The notes under the pieces are model-generated. The model was given only the letters and a program-made list of their open reading frames with translations, made no database searches and was not told the origin of the DNA. From the NCBI RefSeq assembly GCF_000708265.2, contig NZ_JCKI01000007.1, positions 124,001 through 188,000 of the forward strand: DNA of 64,000 nt. The letters run 5' to 3'. This DNA is from Pedobacter sp. R20-19 (GTDB taxonomy: Bacteria; Bacteroidota; Bacteroidia; Sphingobacteriales; Sphingobacteriaceae). How positions within the stretch are numbered: the stretch's first letter is position 1; each line of letters starts with the position of its first letter. The position numbers and the translations under genes are program-made. Shown here in pieces: positions 1-8,539 of the stretch.

Positions 1-82
1 TACTTAAAGTTTTTACTTTTCCTGTAAACTCAAATTGTTCACTAAAATTAATATTGTGAGTTCCCATTTATATTCTGCTTTA

Positions 83-679
83 CTATTGTCCTTTTTGTAA
101 TTGTTGAACATACATCACTACTTTCCAACGATCTGTTGGCGTAATTTGTGAAGCATGCGAGCCCATGTTATTTACACCATAAGTAATGGTGTGATAAATT
201 TTACCAGCGGTAAGATCTACCATGTTGCCTCCTCTTGAAGAAGCACCAGTTTGATAAGCAGGAACACCACTAAATTTCTCAATTTTTACTAAGTGTCCTT
301 GTCCATCTCCTTTATCACCGTGGCAAGGGCTACAAAAAACGGTGAACAAATGTTTACCAGCTGCCAGGTTAAGGGTATCAACAGGTAATGGATTTACCAT
401 ACTCACACCTGCTGCTTCATATCCCTCTTTTGTATTTGGATACTCATCGTATTCTGTAAAACCAACAGGTTTCGTGTTTGCAGGTGGTAACTGAGCCGCA
501 TGACCTTTAAAACTAGGTACGTGAGCCGTATCAACTGGCTGATCCGGATTTAAAGCAATCGGATCATACATATTCCTGGCATATTCTAAACCAGTACTGC
601 GTTTATCTTTACAAGCGGTGAAGGTAGTTGCAAAAGCAATAGCTAAAAGCGCTGTATAAACAAATTTATTCTTATTCAT
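83..679 (-). CDS. actE: ActE: monoheme cytochrome c lipoprotein of alternative complex III
   Basis: This is the membrane-anchored monoheme cytochrome c subunit of the quinol-oxidising alternative complex III. The chosen start at 679 gives 198 residues and a typical lipoprotein signal with lipobox TFTAC and the lipidated Cys at residue 23. A start at 700 would add seven residues and spoil the short N-region. One heme motif, CSPCH, lies at residues 116-120, and Met172 in NNMGSH is the likely second axial ligand. The gene overlaps the end of actD by 8 bp, which indicates translational coupling. It is the last act gene visible; the 82 bases below it hold no other gene, and actF would be expected just outside the window. 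Family assignment is secure from the heme motif plus operon position. Confidence 0.9.
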   Translation of the reverse strand: MNKNKFVYTALLAIAFATTFTACKDKRSTGLEYARNMYDPIALNPDQPVDTAHVPSFKGHAAQLPPANTKPVGFTEYDEYPNTKEGYEAAGVSMVNPLPVDTLNLAAGKHLFTVFCSPCHGDKGDGQGHLVKIEKFSGVPAYQTGASSRGGNMVDLTAGKIYHTITYGVNNMGSHASQITPTDRWKVVMYVQQLQKGQ

Positions 680-1208
680 AGCTAATGTACTTCCTTTCAT
701 TATACTTTACTTCTAAAGCACCGGCATCTTTTAATAATCCATCAATTACAGTATGTGCTGCATTATCTTTTGCATCAATTGCGATCACGAAACGATCATC
801 AGTTGCACGAAGATCCATTACTCTTGGAGCTCTTCCTGGAAACAAATGCGTAGATGCATAATAGGTTAATACCATACCGAAAGCACAAAATAGTACCGTT
901 AGCTCGAACATTATCGGAATAAAATCTGGCAAGGCAAAAGATGGTTTACCACCGATATTTACTTTCCAGTCAATCACTGCACAGAAATAAATCAATGCAA
1001 ATGCTGCACAAGTTCCGGTAATACCAAAGCAAAACGCTGCGATATCAATCCTAGATCTTTTAATTCCCAATTTGGCTTCTATTCCGTGGATAGGCATTGG
1101 GGTATATACATCATGAATACTGATGTTATTTTCCTGAAGCTTTTCGATGCCATGCATCATTTCATCAGGATCGCCAAAACTGCCTAAAATATATTTGATA
1201 TTACTCAT
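672..1208 (-). CDS. actD: ActD: DUF3341 membrane subunit of alternative complex III
   Basis: This 178-residue protein has two predicted membrane helices at about residues 52-80 and 97-119, with soluble N- and C-terminal parts. That matches the DUF3341 family, the ActD subunit of alternative complex III. ActD packs beside the NrfD-like ActC subunit and has no cofactor of its own. The N-terminal part (ILGSFGDPDEMMHGIEKL) is the typical ferredoxin-like fold of the family. Only 2 bp separate it from the end of actC, and it overlaps actE by 8 bp, so it is clearly internal to the operon. The assignment rests on topology, length and context. Confidence 0.88.
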   Translation of the reverse strand: MSNIKYILGSFGDPDEMMHGIEKLQENNISIHDVYTPMPIHGIEAKLGIKRSRIDIAAFCFGITGTCAAFALIYFCAVIDWKVNIGGKPSFALPDFIPIMFELTVLFCAFGMVLTYYASTHLFPGRAPRVMDLRATDDRFVIAIDAKDNAAHTVIDGLLKDAGALEVKYNERKYISYE

Positions 1209-1210
1209 TG

Positions 1211-2683
1211 TTATATTTTTGCGTAATCTTCTTGTTTAACACTATCAAATTTCTGTAAAGACTCTACGTATTCAGCAACGTACTCCTTATTCTCATGACC
1301 TTCTTTAATCTGTTTCATTTTAGCTTGCTCACTTGCAGATTTTAATAACAATTTAACCTCTGCAATAGCAATTGAAGGTAATACCCTTAAGAACAACAAG
1401 AATAAAGTAAAGAATAAGCCGATTGAACCCACGAATACACTTACATCAACCCAGGTTGGATAAAACATTGCCCAACTTGACGGGATATAATCGCGGTGTA
1501 ATGAGGTTACGATAATTACGAAACGTTCAAACCACATACCAATGTTTACTACTATTGATAAGATCCAGGTTGCACGAATGCTTAAACGGATCTTTTTGAA
1601 CCAAAGTAACTGTGGAGAAATAACGTTACAAGTCATCATCATCCAATATGCCCACCAGTAAGGACCAGTAGATCTGTTGATGAAGGCGTACTGCTCATAT
1701 TCAGATCCTGAATACCAGGCAATAAAAAATTCTGTTAAGTATGCAACACCTACAATTGATCCTGTTAAGATAATGATTTTATTCATCGACTCAATGTGGA
1801 ACATCGTGATGTAGTTTTCAAGTCCTAATACTTTACGGGCAACCAATAATAAGGTTAATACCATCGCAAATCCTGAGAAAATCGCTCCAGCTACAAAGTA
1901 TGGAGGGAAGATGGTGGTGTGCCATCCCGGAATTACCGATGTTGCAAAGTCCATTGATACAATCGTGTGTACCGAAAGTACCAGTGGTGTAGAGATACCT
2001 GCTAAGATTAATGATACCGCTTCGAAACGTTGCCATGTTTTAACACTTCCACTCCATCCAAAAGAGAAGATAGAATAGATTTTTCTACGGGTACCCACTG
2101 CACGGTCACGAATGGTTGCAATATCTGGTAGTAAACCTGTGTACCAGAATAATAATGATACAGAGAAGTAAGTAGAGATGGCAAACATATCCCATACCAA
2201 TGGTGAGTTAAAGTTTACCCAAAGTGAACCGAATTGGTTTGGCAATGGTAAAACCCAGTATGCTAACCATGGACGGCCCATGTGTGATACTACATAAGTG
2301 GCGGCACAGATAACGGCGAAAATGGTCATCGCCTCTGCAGAACGGTTAATGGAGTTACGCCAGTTTTGACGGAAAAGTAATAGTACCGCTGAGATTAATG
2401 TTCCAGCGTGACCGATACCAACCCACCATACGAAACCGGTGATATCCCAAGCCCATCCAACAGTTTTATTTAAACCCCATGCACCGATACCGTTCCAAAA
2501 AGTGTAGCTTACTGCTACAACCCAAAGTAAAGCACCTAATGAGGCAAAAATGAACCCAATCCACCAGGCTTTATTTGGCTTATTTTCTACCGGTCCTAAA
2601 ATATCATCCGTAATTTTAGCATACGTGATATTATCGCCGGTAATTAATGGTTCTCTAAGTATTGATTCGTTATGTCCTGACAT
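1211..2683 (-). CDS. actC: ActC: NrfD/PsrC-like quinol-binding membrane subunit
   Basis: This is a 490-residue polytopic protein with about ten membrane helices, belonging to the NrfD/PsrC polysulfide-reductase membrane family. In alternative complex III it binds menaquinol and passes electrons to the Fe-S clusters of ActB. Conserved family features include the aromatic helix segment VGWAWDITGFVWWVGIGHAG near residue 75 and charged residues inside the later helices (for example FERFVIIVTSLHRD). The C-terminal tail after about residue 455 is hydrophilic. It begins 26 bp after actB and ends 2 bp before actD. A second NrfD-like subunit, ActF, is part of the complete complex but is not in this window. 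Confidence 0.92.
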   Translation of the reverse strand: MSGHNESILREPLITGDNITYAKITDDILGPVENKPNKAWWIGFIFASLGALLWVVAVSYTFWNGIGAWGLNKTVGWAWDITGFVWWVGIGHAGTLISAVLLLFRQNWRNSINRSAEAMTIFAVICAATYVVSHMGRPWLAYWVLPLPNQFGSLWVNFNSPLVWDMFAISTYFSVSLLFWYTGLLPDIATIRDRAVGTRRKIYSIFSFGWSGSVKTWQRFEAVSLILAGISTPLVLSVHTIVSMDFATSVIPGWHTTIFPPYFVAGAIFSGFAMVLTLLLVARKVLGLENYITMFHIESMNKIIILTGSIVGVAYLTEFFIAWYSGSEYEQYAFINRSTGPYWWAYWMMMTCNVISPQLLWFKKIRLSIRATWILSIVVNIGMWFERFVIIVTSLHRDYIPSSWAMFYPTWVDVSVFVGSIGLFFTLFLLFLRVLPSIAIAEVKLLLKSASEQAKMKQIKEGHENKEYVAEYVESLQKFDSVKQEDYAKI

Positions 2684-2709
2684 AATTTGTATTTTCTTTA
2701 TGCTAAAGC

Positions 2710-5700
2710 TTACGCTTGTACTGATGGATCTGTATTTCTAATTTTAGTCATATATCCGATACCTGGTTTCACGTTGATTTCTTCTAATACGTAGTAGATA
2801 CGCTCAGAACGTAAAGCTTTTGAAACTTCTGAATTAGGATCGTTTGCATCACCAAATACAATTGCATTTGCTGAACATGCTTCTTGACAAGCCATTTTAA
2901 TATCGCCATCTTTTAATGGACGTTTCTGTATTTTAGCTGCTAGTTTTCCTGCTTGAATACGTTGGATACACATCGAGCATTTTTCCATTACACCACGTGA
3001 ACGTGTAGTTACATCAGGATTTAAAACCAATTGTGTAAACTCGTTATTTAAGTAGTTATCAAAACGTGAATCATTCCAGTAGTTGAACCAGTTGAAGCGA
3101 CGAACTTTATACGGACAGTTATTTGCACAATAACGGGTACCTACACAACGGTTGTAAGCCATTTGGTTTAAACCATCAGATGAGTGAACCGTTGCCAATA
3201 CCGGACAAACTGTTTCACAAGGTGCATGGTCACAGTGCTGACATAACATCGGCTGGTGAACAACAGAAACATGATCAAGGTCTTCCAACTTTGCAATTTC
3301 CTTTTCCCTGGTTACATCACCATCTTTTGTTTCGTAACTGTAATAACGGTCAATACGAATCCAGTGCATCTCACGGCGACGGCGAACCTCATCACGACCT
3401 ACAACAGGAATATTATTTTCAACATTACAAGCTACCACACAAGAACCACAACCTGTACAGGCATTCAAATCAATTGCCATTACCCAGTTATTTCCTGGTT
3501 TCTCGTATTGATCCCAAAGATCATAATCTTTGTGTTCGCCTTTTTCGTTACCGGCAGCAGGATCTTTTAAGAACTCTTTGAAAGTAGCTTCTTTAATTAC
3601 TGCACGACCTTCGAAAGAATGGTGTGTTTGTGTTTGTGCCAATTCATAATAACCGCCTGTTGGGGTGATGGTTACTGAACTTGCATACTGCATGGTACCA
3701 TTTACAAAAGAAACAAAAGGGAAAGCATTTTTACCAACATCATTACCCGCCTTACCAACTTTAGTACGGCCATAACCTAATGCAATAGATGCTGTTCCTT
3801 GTGCTTGTCCTGGCTGGATCAATACAGGTAGATCTACCGAATATCCGTTTGCTCCTTTTACAGAAACAACATCAAATTCTTTAATATTTAATTTCTCAGC
3901 GTACTTTGGAGCAAGGGCTACATAATTATCCCAGGTTACTTTAGAAACCGGGTCAGGTAATTCCTGTAAAAATGCATTATTAGCATTTTTACCATCACGC
4001 ATTGGGATGTTTTCATAAACCTGTAATTCAACCTGGTTACCACCTTTTCCTAGTTCTTTACTACGGTTTAGAATAGAAGCCGCAACTGGTGCTACAGATT
4101 GTGTAAACGAATATGCTGCAGCAGTTTTAGGCGCCACATTGATAACACCTTTTTCTAAAACATCATTCCATTTTAATCCCAGAGCTGGTAACATTTTAGT
4201 TTCCCAGTTGCTGCGAACAAACTGATAATAGTTTTTAACGGTAGCATCTGCCCAGATTAACATGCTTTCCTCTGCCTGACGGCTATTGAAAACAGGGTTA
4301 ATAGTTGGTTGCACGATTGAGTAGTAACCTTCGTAAGCGTTTGCATCACCCCAAGATTCTAAATAATTGTGGTTAATGGCAATAGCATCACAAAGTGAAG
4401 CCGTTTCATCAGCTCTGTCTGCAAATGAAATTTTTGCAGGAACATTTTTTAATGCTGCCTCAAATTTCTTAATATCAAGAGAATCATAAGCCGGGTTGCT
4501 GTTTAAGAATAAAACTGCTCCTACTTCTCCACGACTCATTTCAGCAACTAAGCCATTAAATTCAGCATCGTTACCAGCATATAAGTAGCACGGATTATCT
4601 AAATCAATGGTGGTACCATAACTGCCGATTGCAGCATTGATTGCATTAACCAGAATTTGAGTTGAAACATCGTTCGAACCACAAACCACAAGGCCTTTAC
4701 CTTTATTTTGTGATAATTCTTTTGCTGCTAACTTAATTACTTTATCAGCAGTAGTGTTATTACCTAATATTCCGCCTGGTAAAGATTGACCAGTAATCGC
4801 ATTATATAAAGCAATTAATGCAGGCCCTTCTTCTGATAATTTAACCGGAACACGTGTATCTGCATTCGTACCTGTTAAACTCATCCCACTTTCAAACTGA
4901 ATGTGGCGACTCATTTTTTTGCTCGCTAATGATTTGTAGTTACGGTTAGCAGTATATTGAGCAGTAAACTCTTCTCCGCTAATCCACGTACCAAGAAAAT
5001 CAGCACTGAAACTTACAATTAAATCAGCCTTATCAAAATTGTATTTTGGTAAAACAGCTTTTCCGAAACTATTTTGATTGGCCTGAATAATTCCTGTGTA
5101 AGAAACCGCATCATACTGAACCAATTTAGCTGCCGGATATTTAGCAACAAATTGCGCAATAACCGCATTGGTAGAAGGACTGTTTACAGTAGAAGCTACT
5201 AAACGGATTTTCTTGCCAGAAGCTTGTGCTTTAGCCAGTTCAGTTTTAACAAAACCATCTAATTTAGCCCACGTAGTTTCTTCTTTTTTAAGAACAGGTG
5301 CCTTTAATTTAGATACATCATATAAATCTAAAACTGAAGCTTGTGCTCTCGCATCTGTTCCGCAATTGAACTCACCTGCATTAGGATTTGGTTCAATTTT
5401 AATCGGACGACCTTCTCTTGTTTTAACTAAGATACTCTGGCCATTAAAGCTCGACGTATAATAGTTAGGAATACCCGGCGTAACCTCTTCAGGTTTTACC
5501 AGGTAAGGAATAGATTTATGAATCGGGGCTGTTTGACATGCCGCTAAAGTAACTGCTCCTAAACCAAAACCTAACGCCTTTAAAAAGTCGCGGCGTGGGG
5601 TAACGGTGCTTAACCCTGCTTCATTTAAAACATCTTCTATTGGAAGTGGCTCGGCGAATTCGTTTTTGTTATTCTTAACAAAATCGGGTGTATTGTTATA

Positions 5701-5739
5701 CTCCTCTAAGCCTTTCCAGTATTTTTTATTGCTTTCCAT
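2710..5739 (-). CDS. actB: ActB: molybdopterin-oxidoreductase-like / Fe-S subunit of alternative complex III
   Basis: This 1009-residue fusion has an N-terminal domain related to molybdopterin oxidoreductases (in known ActB proteins it carries no Mo cofactor) and a C-terminal four-cluster ferredoxin domain. A Tat-type motif RRDFLK at residues 49-54 is followed by a hydrophobic stretch ending in LAAC, with Cys68, so it is probably a Tat-exported lipoprotein. Cluster motifs are seen at Cys761-771 (CxxCxxCxxxC), Cys833-845, Cys865-875 and Cys921-955. In the third motif the second Cys is Thr868 (CVGTRYC), which matches the one 3Fe-4S cluster expected in ActB; the others should be 4Fe-4S. It lies between actA (48 bp upstream) and actC (26 bp downstream). 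Confidence 0.93.
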   Translation of the reverse strand: MESNKKYWKGLEEYNNTPDFVKNNKNEFAEPLPIEDVLNEAGLSTVTPRRDFLKALGFGLGAVTLAACQTAPIHKSIPYLVKPEEVTPGIPNYYTSSFNGQSILVKTREGRPIKIEPNPNAGEFNCGTDARAQASVLDLYDVSKLKAPVLKKEETTWAKLDGFVKTELAKAQASGKKIRLVASTVNSPSTNAVIAQFVAKYPAAKLVQYDAVSYTGIIQANQNSFGKAVLPKYNFDKADLIVSFSADFLGTWISGEEFTAQYTANRNYKSLASKKMSRHIQFESGMSLTGTNADTRVPVKLSEEGPALIALYNAITGQSLPGGILGNNTTADKVIKLAAKELSQNKGKGLVVCGSNDVSTQILVNAINAAIGSYGTTIDLDNPCYLYAGNDAEFNGLVAEMSRGEVGAVLFLNSNPAYDSLDIKKFEAALKNVPAKISFADRADETASLCDAIAINHNYLESWGDANAYEGYYSIVQPTINPVFNSRQAEESMLIWADATVKNYYQFVRSNWETKMLPALGLKWNDVLEKGVINVAPKTAAAYSFTQSVAPVAASILNRSKELGKGGNQVELQVYENIPMRDGKNANNAFLQELPDPVSKVTWDNYVALAPKYAEKLNIKEFDVVSVKGANGYSVDLPVLIQPGQAQGTASIALGYGRTKVGKAGNDVGKNAFPFVSFVNGTMQYASSVTITPTGGYYELAQTQTHHSFEGRAVIKEATFKEFLKDPAAGNEKGEHKDYDLWDQYEKPGNNWVMAIDLNACTGCGSCVVACNVENNIPVVGRDEVRRRREMHWIRIDRYYSYETKDGDVTREKEIAKLEDLDHVSVVHQPMLCQHCDHAPCETVCPVLATVHSSDGLNQMAYNRCVGTRYCANNCPYKVRRFNWFNYWNDSRFDNYLNNEFTQLVLNPDVTTRSRGVMEKCSMCIQRIQAGKLAAKIQKRPLKDGDIKMACQEACSANAIVFGDANDPNSEVSKALRSERIYYVLEEINVKPGIGYMTKIRNTDPSVQA

Positions 5740-5787
5740 TTAAGCTATATTACTGTTTATCGAACGTTCTTACTAAAACTCTAATTA

Positions 5788-7089
5788 TTAATAGTGGCAT
5801 TTACCACACTCTAAACCACCCAATAACGCTGGTGTGATTTTCTCGCCTTTTTTAATTTTCTCATGCGCTTCGATAACCTTAGCGTAGAAAGCATTATTTT
5901 TCTGACCAGAAATATCAGTTTCCTTGTGGCAGTTAATACACCATTTCATGGTTAATGGAGAATATTGATAAATTTCTTCCATTGTATTAACCGGACCATG
6001 ACAAGCGAAACATACTGGTTCATTTGGCTGTAAACCTTTTGCTTTACGAATCGCATCCTCAGCAACCACTACGTGTTGAGAGTGATTGAAGTAAGCAAAA
6101 TCAGGAAGGTTGTGTACACGTACCCACTCCATTGGTTTTGATTTACTTTCATCATACTTCTGCGTTTCAGGATCGTAACCTAAAGCATTATAAATCTTTT
6201 TGATTTCCGGAGAAATTTCACCATCATACTTATCTCTCGCCTGTACCGCTTTATGGCAGTTCATACAAACGTTTAAAGATGGAATGGTAGCATTTTTAGA
6301 TTTAAAAGCACCGTTGTGACAATACTGACAATCGATTTGATTGATCCCCGCATGTAATTCATGAGAGAATTTAATAGGTTGTACTGGCTGATAACCGGTG
6401 TGAACACCTGTATTCCACATACCCATCCAACCGAATGAACCCAATGCAATGATTAAACACAAGATGAAGAACATTACGAACTTCTTGTTTTTGAACATCT
6501 TGCGGATACCCACATTCAATGGCACATCTTCTTCGATTTCGATACCTTGTTTCTGAAGAATTAAGCGCTCCAGTAATTTGCTGGCACGACCTAAAATAAC
6601 CAAAATCACAATTGCGATAGCCACAATAGCAACGATACCTGCAATAGATAAACCCGAAGTACCCTCATCTTTAGCTGAAGCACCTGCTGCACCTTCAGTA
6701 CCTGCAGCCGGTTTTGGCTCACCTTCCTGAATGTACGCTAAGATATCTTTAACCTTAGTTTCGTCCAATTCAGGGAAAGAAGTCATGGCCACTTTTCCGT
6801 TATCATTGAACAATTTAACGGCTTCTGGATTTCCAGATGCAATTAATGCCTGAGAATTAGGAATCCATTTTAAAAGGAATTCTTCTGAATGGCGATCGGT
6901 TACTCCGGTTAAGGCCGGACCGACTAGTTTCGCATCTAAGGCGTGGCATGACGAACATTTAGCTCTGAAAAGTGTTCTCCCCTCTTTAGCATCCTGCGCG
7001 TTAACAGTCGAAACCGCTATTACAGAAATTGCTGAAAATACGAATAACGACTTCCAAACGCTTTTTAAAATCATCGAGATATCTCTCAT
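5788..7089 (-). CDS. actA: ActA: hexaheme cytochrome c (monoheme domain fused to pentaheme domain)
   Basis: This is the first gene of the alternative complex III operon. Six CxxCH motifs are visible. CSSCH near residue 47 sits in a cytochrome c domain. Five more in the C-terminal half (CQYCH, CMNCH, CFACH, CINCH, CGKCH) form the pentaheme domain. The protein thus joins an extra monoheme domain to the classical pentaheme ActA. Two membrane spans, at roughly residues 150-170 and 200-225, separate the parts. The signal peptide ends near VNAQDA. In-frame ATGs lie at 7098, 7089 and 7074; I chose 7089 for a normal signal peptide, but 7098 cannot be excluded. The ActA identity follows from the heme count and from actB-E downstream. 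Confidence 0.9.
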   Translation of the reverse strand: MRDISMILKSVWKSLFVFSAISVIAVSTVNAQDAKEGRTLFRAKCSSCHALDAKLVGPALTGVTDRHSEEFLLKWIPNSQALIASGNPEAVKLFNDNGKVAMTSFPELDETKVKDILAYIQEGEPKPAAGTEGAAGASAKDEGTSGLSIAGIVAIVAIAIVILVILGRASKLLERLILQKQGIEIEEDVPLNVGIRKMFKNKKFVMFFILCLIIALGSFGWMGMWNTGVHTGYQPVQPIKFSHELHAGINQIDCQYCHNGAFKSKNATIPSLNVCMNCHKAVQARDKYDGEISPEIKKIYNALGYDPETQKYDESKSKPMEWVRVHNLPDFAYFNHSQHVVVAEDAIRKAKGLQPNEPVCFACHGPVNTMEEIYQYSPLTMKWCINCHKETDISGQKNNAFYAKVIEAHEKIKKGEKITPALLGGLECGKCHY

Positions 7090-7170
7090 AATGAACACTT
7101 TATACTTATTTAATTTACTTTTTGTTGTGAAATTGATGCCTGAGCTAAGGTAGCCCCATCAAAACTTGAA

Positions 7171-7178
7171 CAAAAGTA
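7171..7178 (-). promoter_or_regulatory. Candidate -7 element for the act operon
   Basis: On the minus strand this reads TACTTTTG, an exact match to the Bacteroidota -7 consensus TAnnTTTG. It lies about 80 bp upstream of actA, leaving a leader of roughly 70-80 nt. I see no convincing TTTG at the -33 position, so this rests on a single short motif. Confidence 0.4.
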
Positions 7179-7270
7179 TAACTTATTAATAAATCCCATG
7201 ACATAATAGTGACTGGAAATACAATTTATAATCATTCTAAACAAATGTCGATTCTGGCCATTCAGGCAAG

Positions 7271-7308
7271 AAAAATGCCCATTTTTGATCATTATCTCCA
7301 ATGGGCAT
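7271..7308 (-). terminator. Rho-independent terminator after the deoxyhypusine-synthase-like gene
   Basis: A 9-bp perfect stem (7275-7283 with 7300-7308, AATGCCCAT on the minus strand) encloses a 16-nt loop and is followed on the minus strand by TTTTT (7275-7271). It starts 35 nt after the stop codon at 7343 and isolates that gene from the act operon promoter just downstream. Confidence 0.75.
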
Positions 7309-7342
7309 TACCAAATCAATTTGCAAAAATCGATTTTACTTA

Positions 7343-8323
7343 TTATTGTTTTAATATCCAGGCGAACATTAGTGGTGCAACGATCGTTGCATCGCTTTCT
7401 ACAATGAATTTTGGTGTATGGATATCCAATTTACCCCAGGTAATTTTTTCATTTGGTACCGCACCGGAATAAGATCCGTATGAAGTGGTAGAATCTGAAA
7501 TTTGACAGAAATAACTCCAGAAAGGAATATTTTCCATTTCCATATCCTGATACAACATTGGCACAACACAAATTGGGAAGTCACCCGCAATACCACCACC
7601 AATCTGGAAGAAACCAATTCCTTTGCCACCGCTGTTGGCTATATACCAATCAGCTAACCAACCCATATATTCGATTCCACCTTTAACAGTGGTTGCAGTA
7701 AGCTCTTTTTTCATCACATAAGAGGCGAAAATGTTACCCATGGTAGAATCTTCCCATCCTGGTACAACAATTGGCAAATTTTTTTCAGCTGCAGCCAGCA
7801 TCCATGAATTTTTCGGATCAATTTCATAATATTGTTCCAAATCACCACTTAAAAGCATTTTGTACATAAATTCATGTGGAAAATAGCGTTCGCCAGCAGC
7901 TTCTGCATCCATCCAGATTTTCTGAATGTGCTTTTGTAAACGACGGAAAGCCTCTTCTTCCGGAATACAAGTATCTGTAACGCGGTTGTAATGGTTTTCT
8001 AAAAGATCCCATTCATCCTGCGGACTTAAATCACGATAATGAGGCACACGTTTATAATGTGAGTGGGCAACCAGGTTCATGATATCTTCTTCCAGGTTGG
8101 CGCCAGTACAAGAAATAATAGCCACCTTATCCTGACGAATCATTTCTGCAAGTGAAATACCCAATTCTGCAGTACTCATTGCACCAGCAAGTGTGATCAT
8201 CATTTTACCACCTTCATCCAAATGCGTTTCGTAACCTTTAGCCGCATCCATCATTGCTGCAGCATTAAAATGGAGGTAATTACGCTCCATAAACTGAGAT
8301 ATAGGTCCTCTTGTATTGCTCAT
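7343..8323 (-). CDS. Bacterial deoxyhypusine synthase-like protein
   Basis: This 326-residue protein of the deoxyhypusine synthase family uses an NAD- and spermidine-type chemistry in which a lysine forms an enzyme-aminobutyl intermediate. The family lysine is present as Lys298 in ITWGKL, in the conserved C-terminal context. The Rossmann-type NAD region includes LAGAMSTAELG, SCTGANLEEDI and IGGGIAGDFP. Bacteria lack eIF5A, so the product cannot be hypusine on that substrate; homospermidine synthesis or another aminobutyl transfer is the usual proposal for bacterial relatives. The start at 8323 begins with MSNTRGPIS; the 43-residue in-frame extension upstream runs through repeat DNA and looks non-coding. 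A monocistronic unit is likely, with its own promoter motif and terminator. Confidence 0.85.
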   Translation of the reverse strand: MSNTRGPISQFMERNYLHFNAAAMMDAAKGYETHLDEGGKMMITLAGAMSTAELGISLAEMIRQDKVAIISCTGANLEEDIMNLVAHSHYKRVPHYRDLSPQDEWDLLENHYNRVTDTCIPEEEAFRRLQKHIQKIWMDAEAAGERYFPHEFMYKMLLSGDLEQYYEIDPKNSWMLAAAEKNLPIVVPGWEDSTMGNIFASYVMKKELTATTVKGGIEYMGWLADWYIANSGGKGIGFFQIGGGIAGDFPICVVPMLYQDMEMENIPFWSYFCQISDSTTSYGSYSGAVPNEKITWGKLDIHTPKFIVESDATIVAPLMFAWILKQ

Positions 8324-8344
8324 TTTGTTTTGTCTTATTTGGCG

Positions 8345-8352
8345 CAAAAATA
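8345..8352 (-). promoter_or_regulatory. Candidate -7 element for the deoxyhypusine-synthase-like gene
   Basis: The minus strand reads TATTTTTG, an exact TAnnTTTG match ending 21 nt before the start codon at 8323. A TTTG lies in the neighbouring repeat at 8377-8380 but 24 nt away, slightly further than the usual 19-21 nt, so a true -33 element is doubtful. Confidence 0.4.
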
Positions 8353-8370
8353 GGTATTTAGCTTGAAATT

Positions 8371-8411
8371 TAACCGCAAAGGCCACAAAGTTTTTCGCAA
8401 AGCAAGCAAAG
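8371..8411. repeat. CGCAAAG-type interspersed repeat
   Basis: Three imperfect copies of the word CGCAAAG/CACAAAG occur in 41 bp (for example ACCGCAAAGG and TTCGCAAAGC). Arrays of this word are a recurring intergenic element in Bacteroidota genomes. This copy lies between the divergent genes at 8323 and 8540. Confidence 0.55.
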
Positions 8412-8539
8412 TAAAATTTTCTGATCTCAATAACAGCCACCCCAGTCATCAATAACCGTCGAGCAAATCAACAATGAACCGGGAAGTAATGACCAATGAA
8501 CCGATAAATCTTAAATAAAAATTCAGTTAATTTGCGGCA

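Noticed and set aside
2863..3138. Missing Cys in the third Fe-S motif of ActB (Thr868) as a defect
   Set aside because: ActB proteins are known to carry one 3Fe-4S cluster, so the substitution is the expected state.
3123..3581. Plus-strand open frame of 152 codons opposite actB
   Set aside because: It lies entirely antisense to the Fe-S domain of actB, has no family resemblance, and His/Asn/Tyr-rich composition reflecting codon complement.
7110..7301. Minus-strand open frame of 63 codons upstream of actA
   Set aside because: It overlaps the terminator of the next gene and the candidate act promoter; no protein-like features.
8324..8452. N-terminal extension of the deoxyhypusine-synthase-like gene
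   Set aside because: The 43 extra codons run through the CGCAAAG repeat and the candidate promoter; the family begins at MSNTRG.
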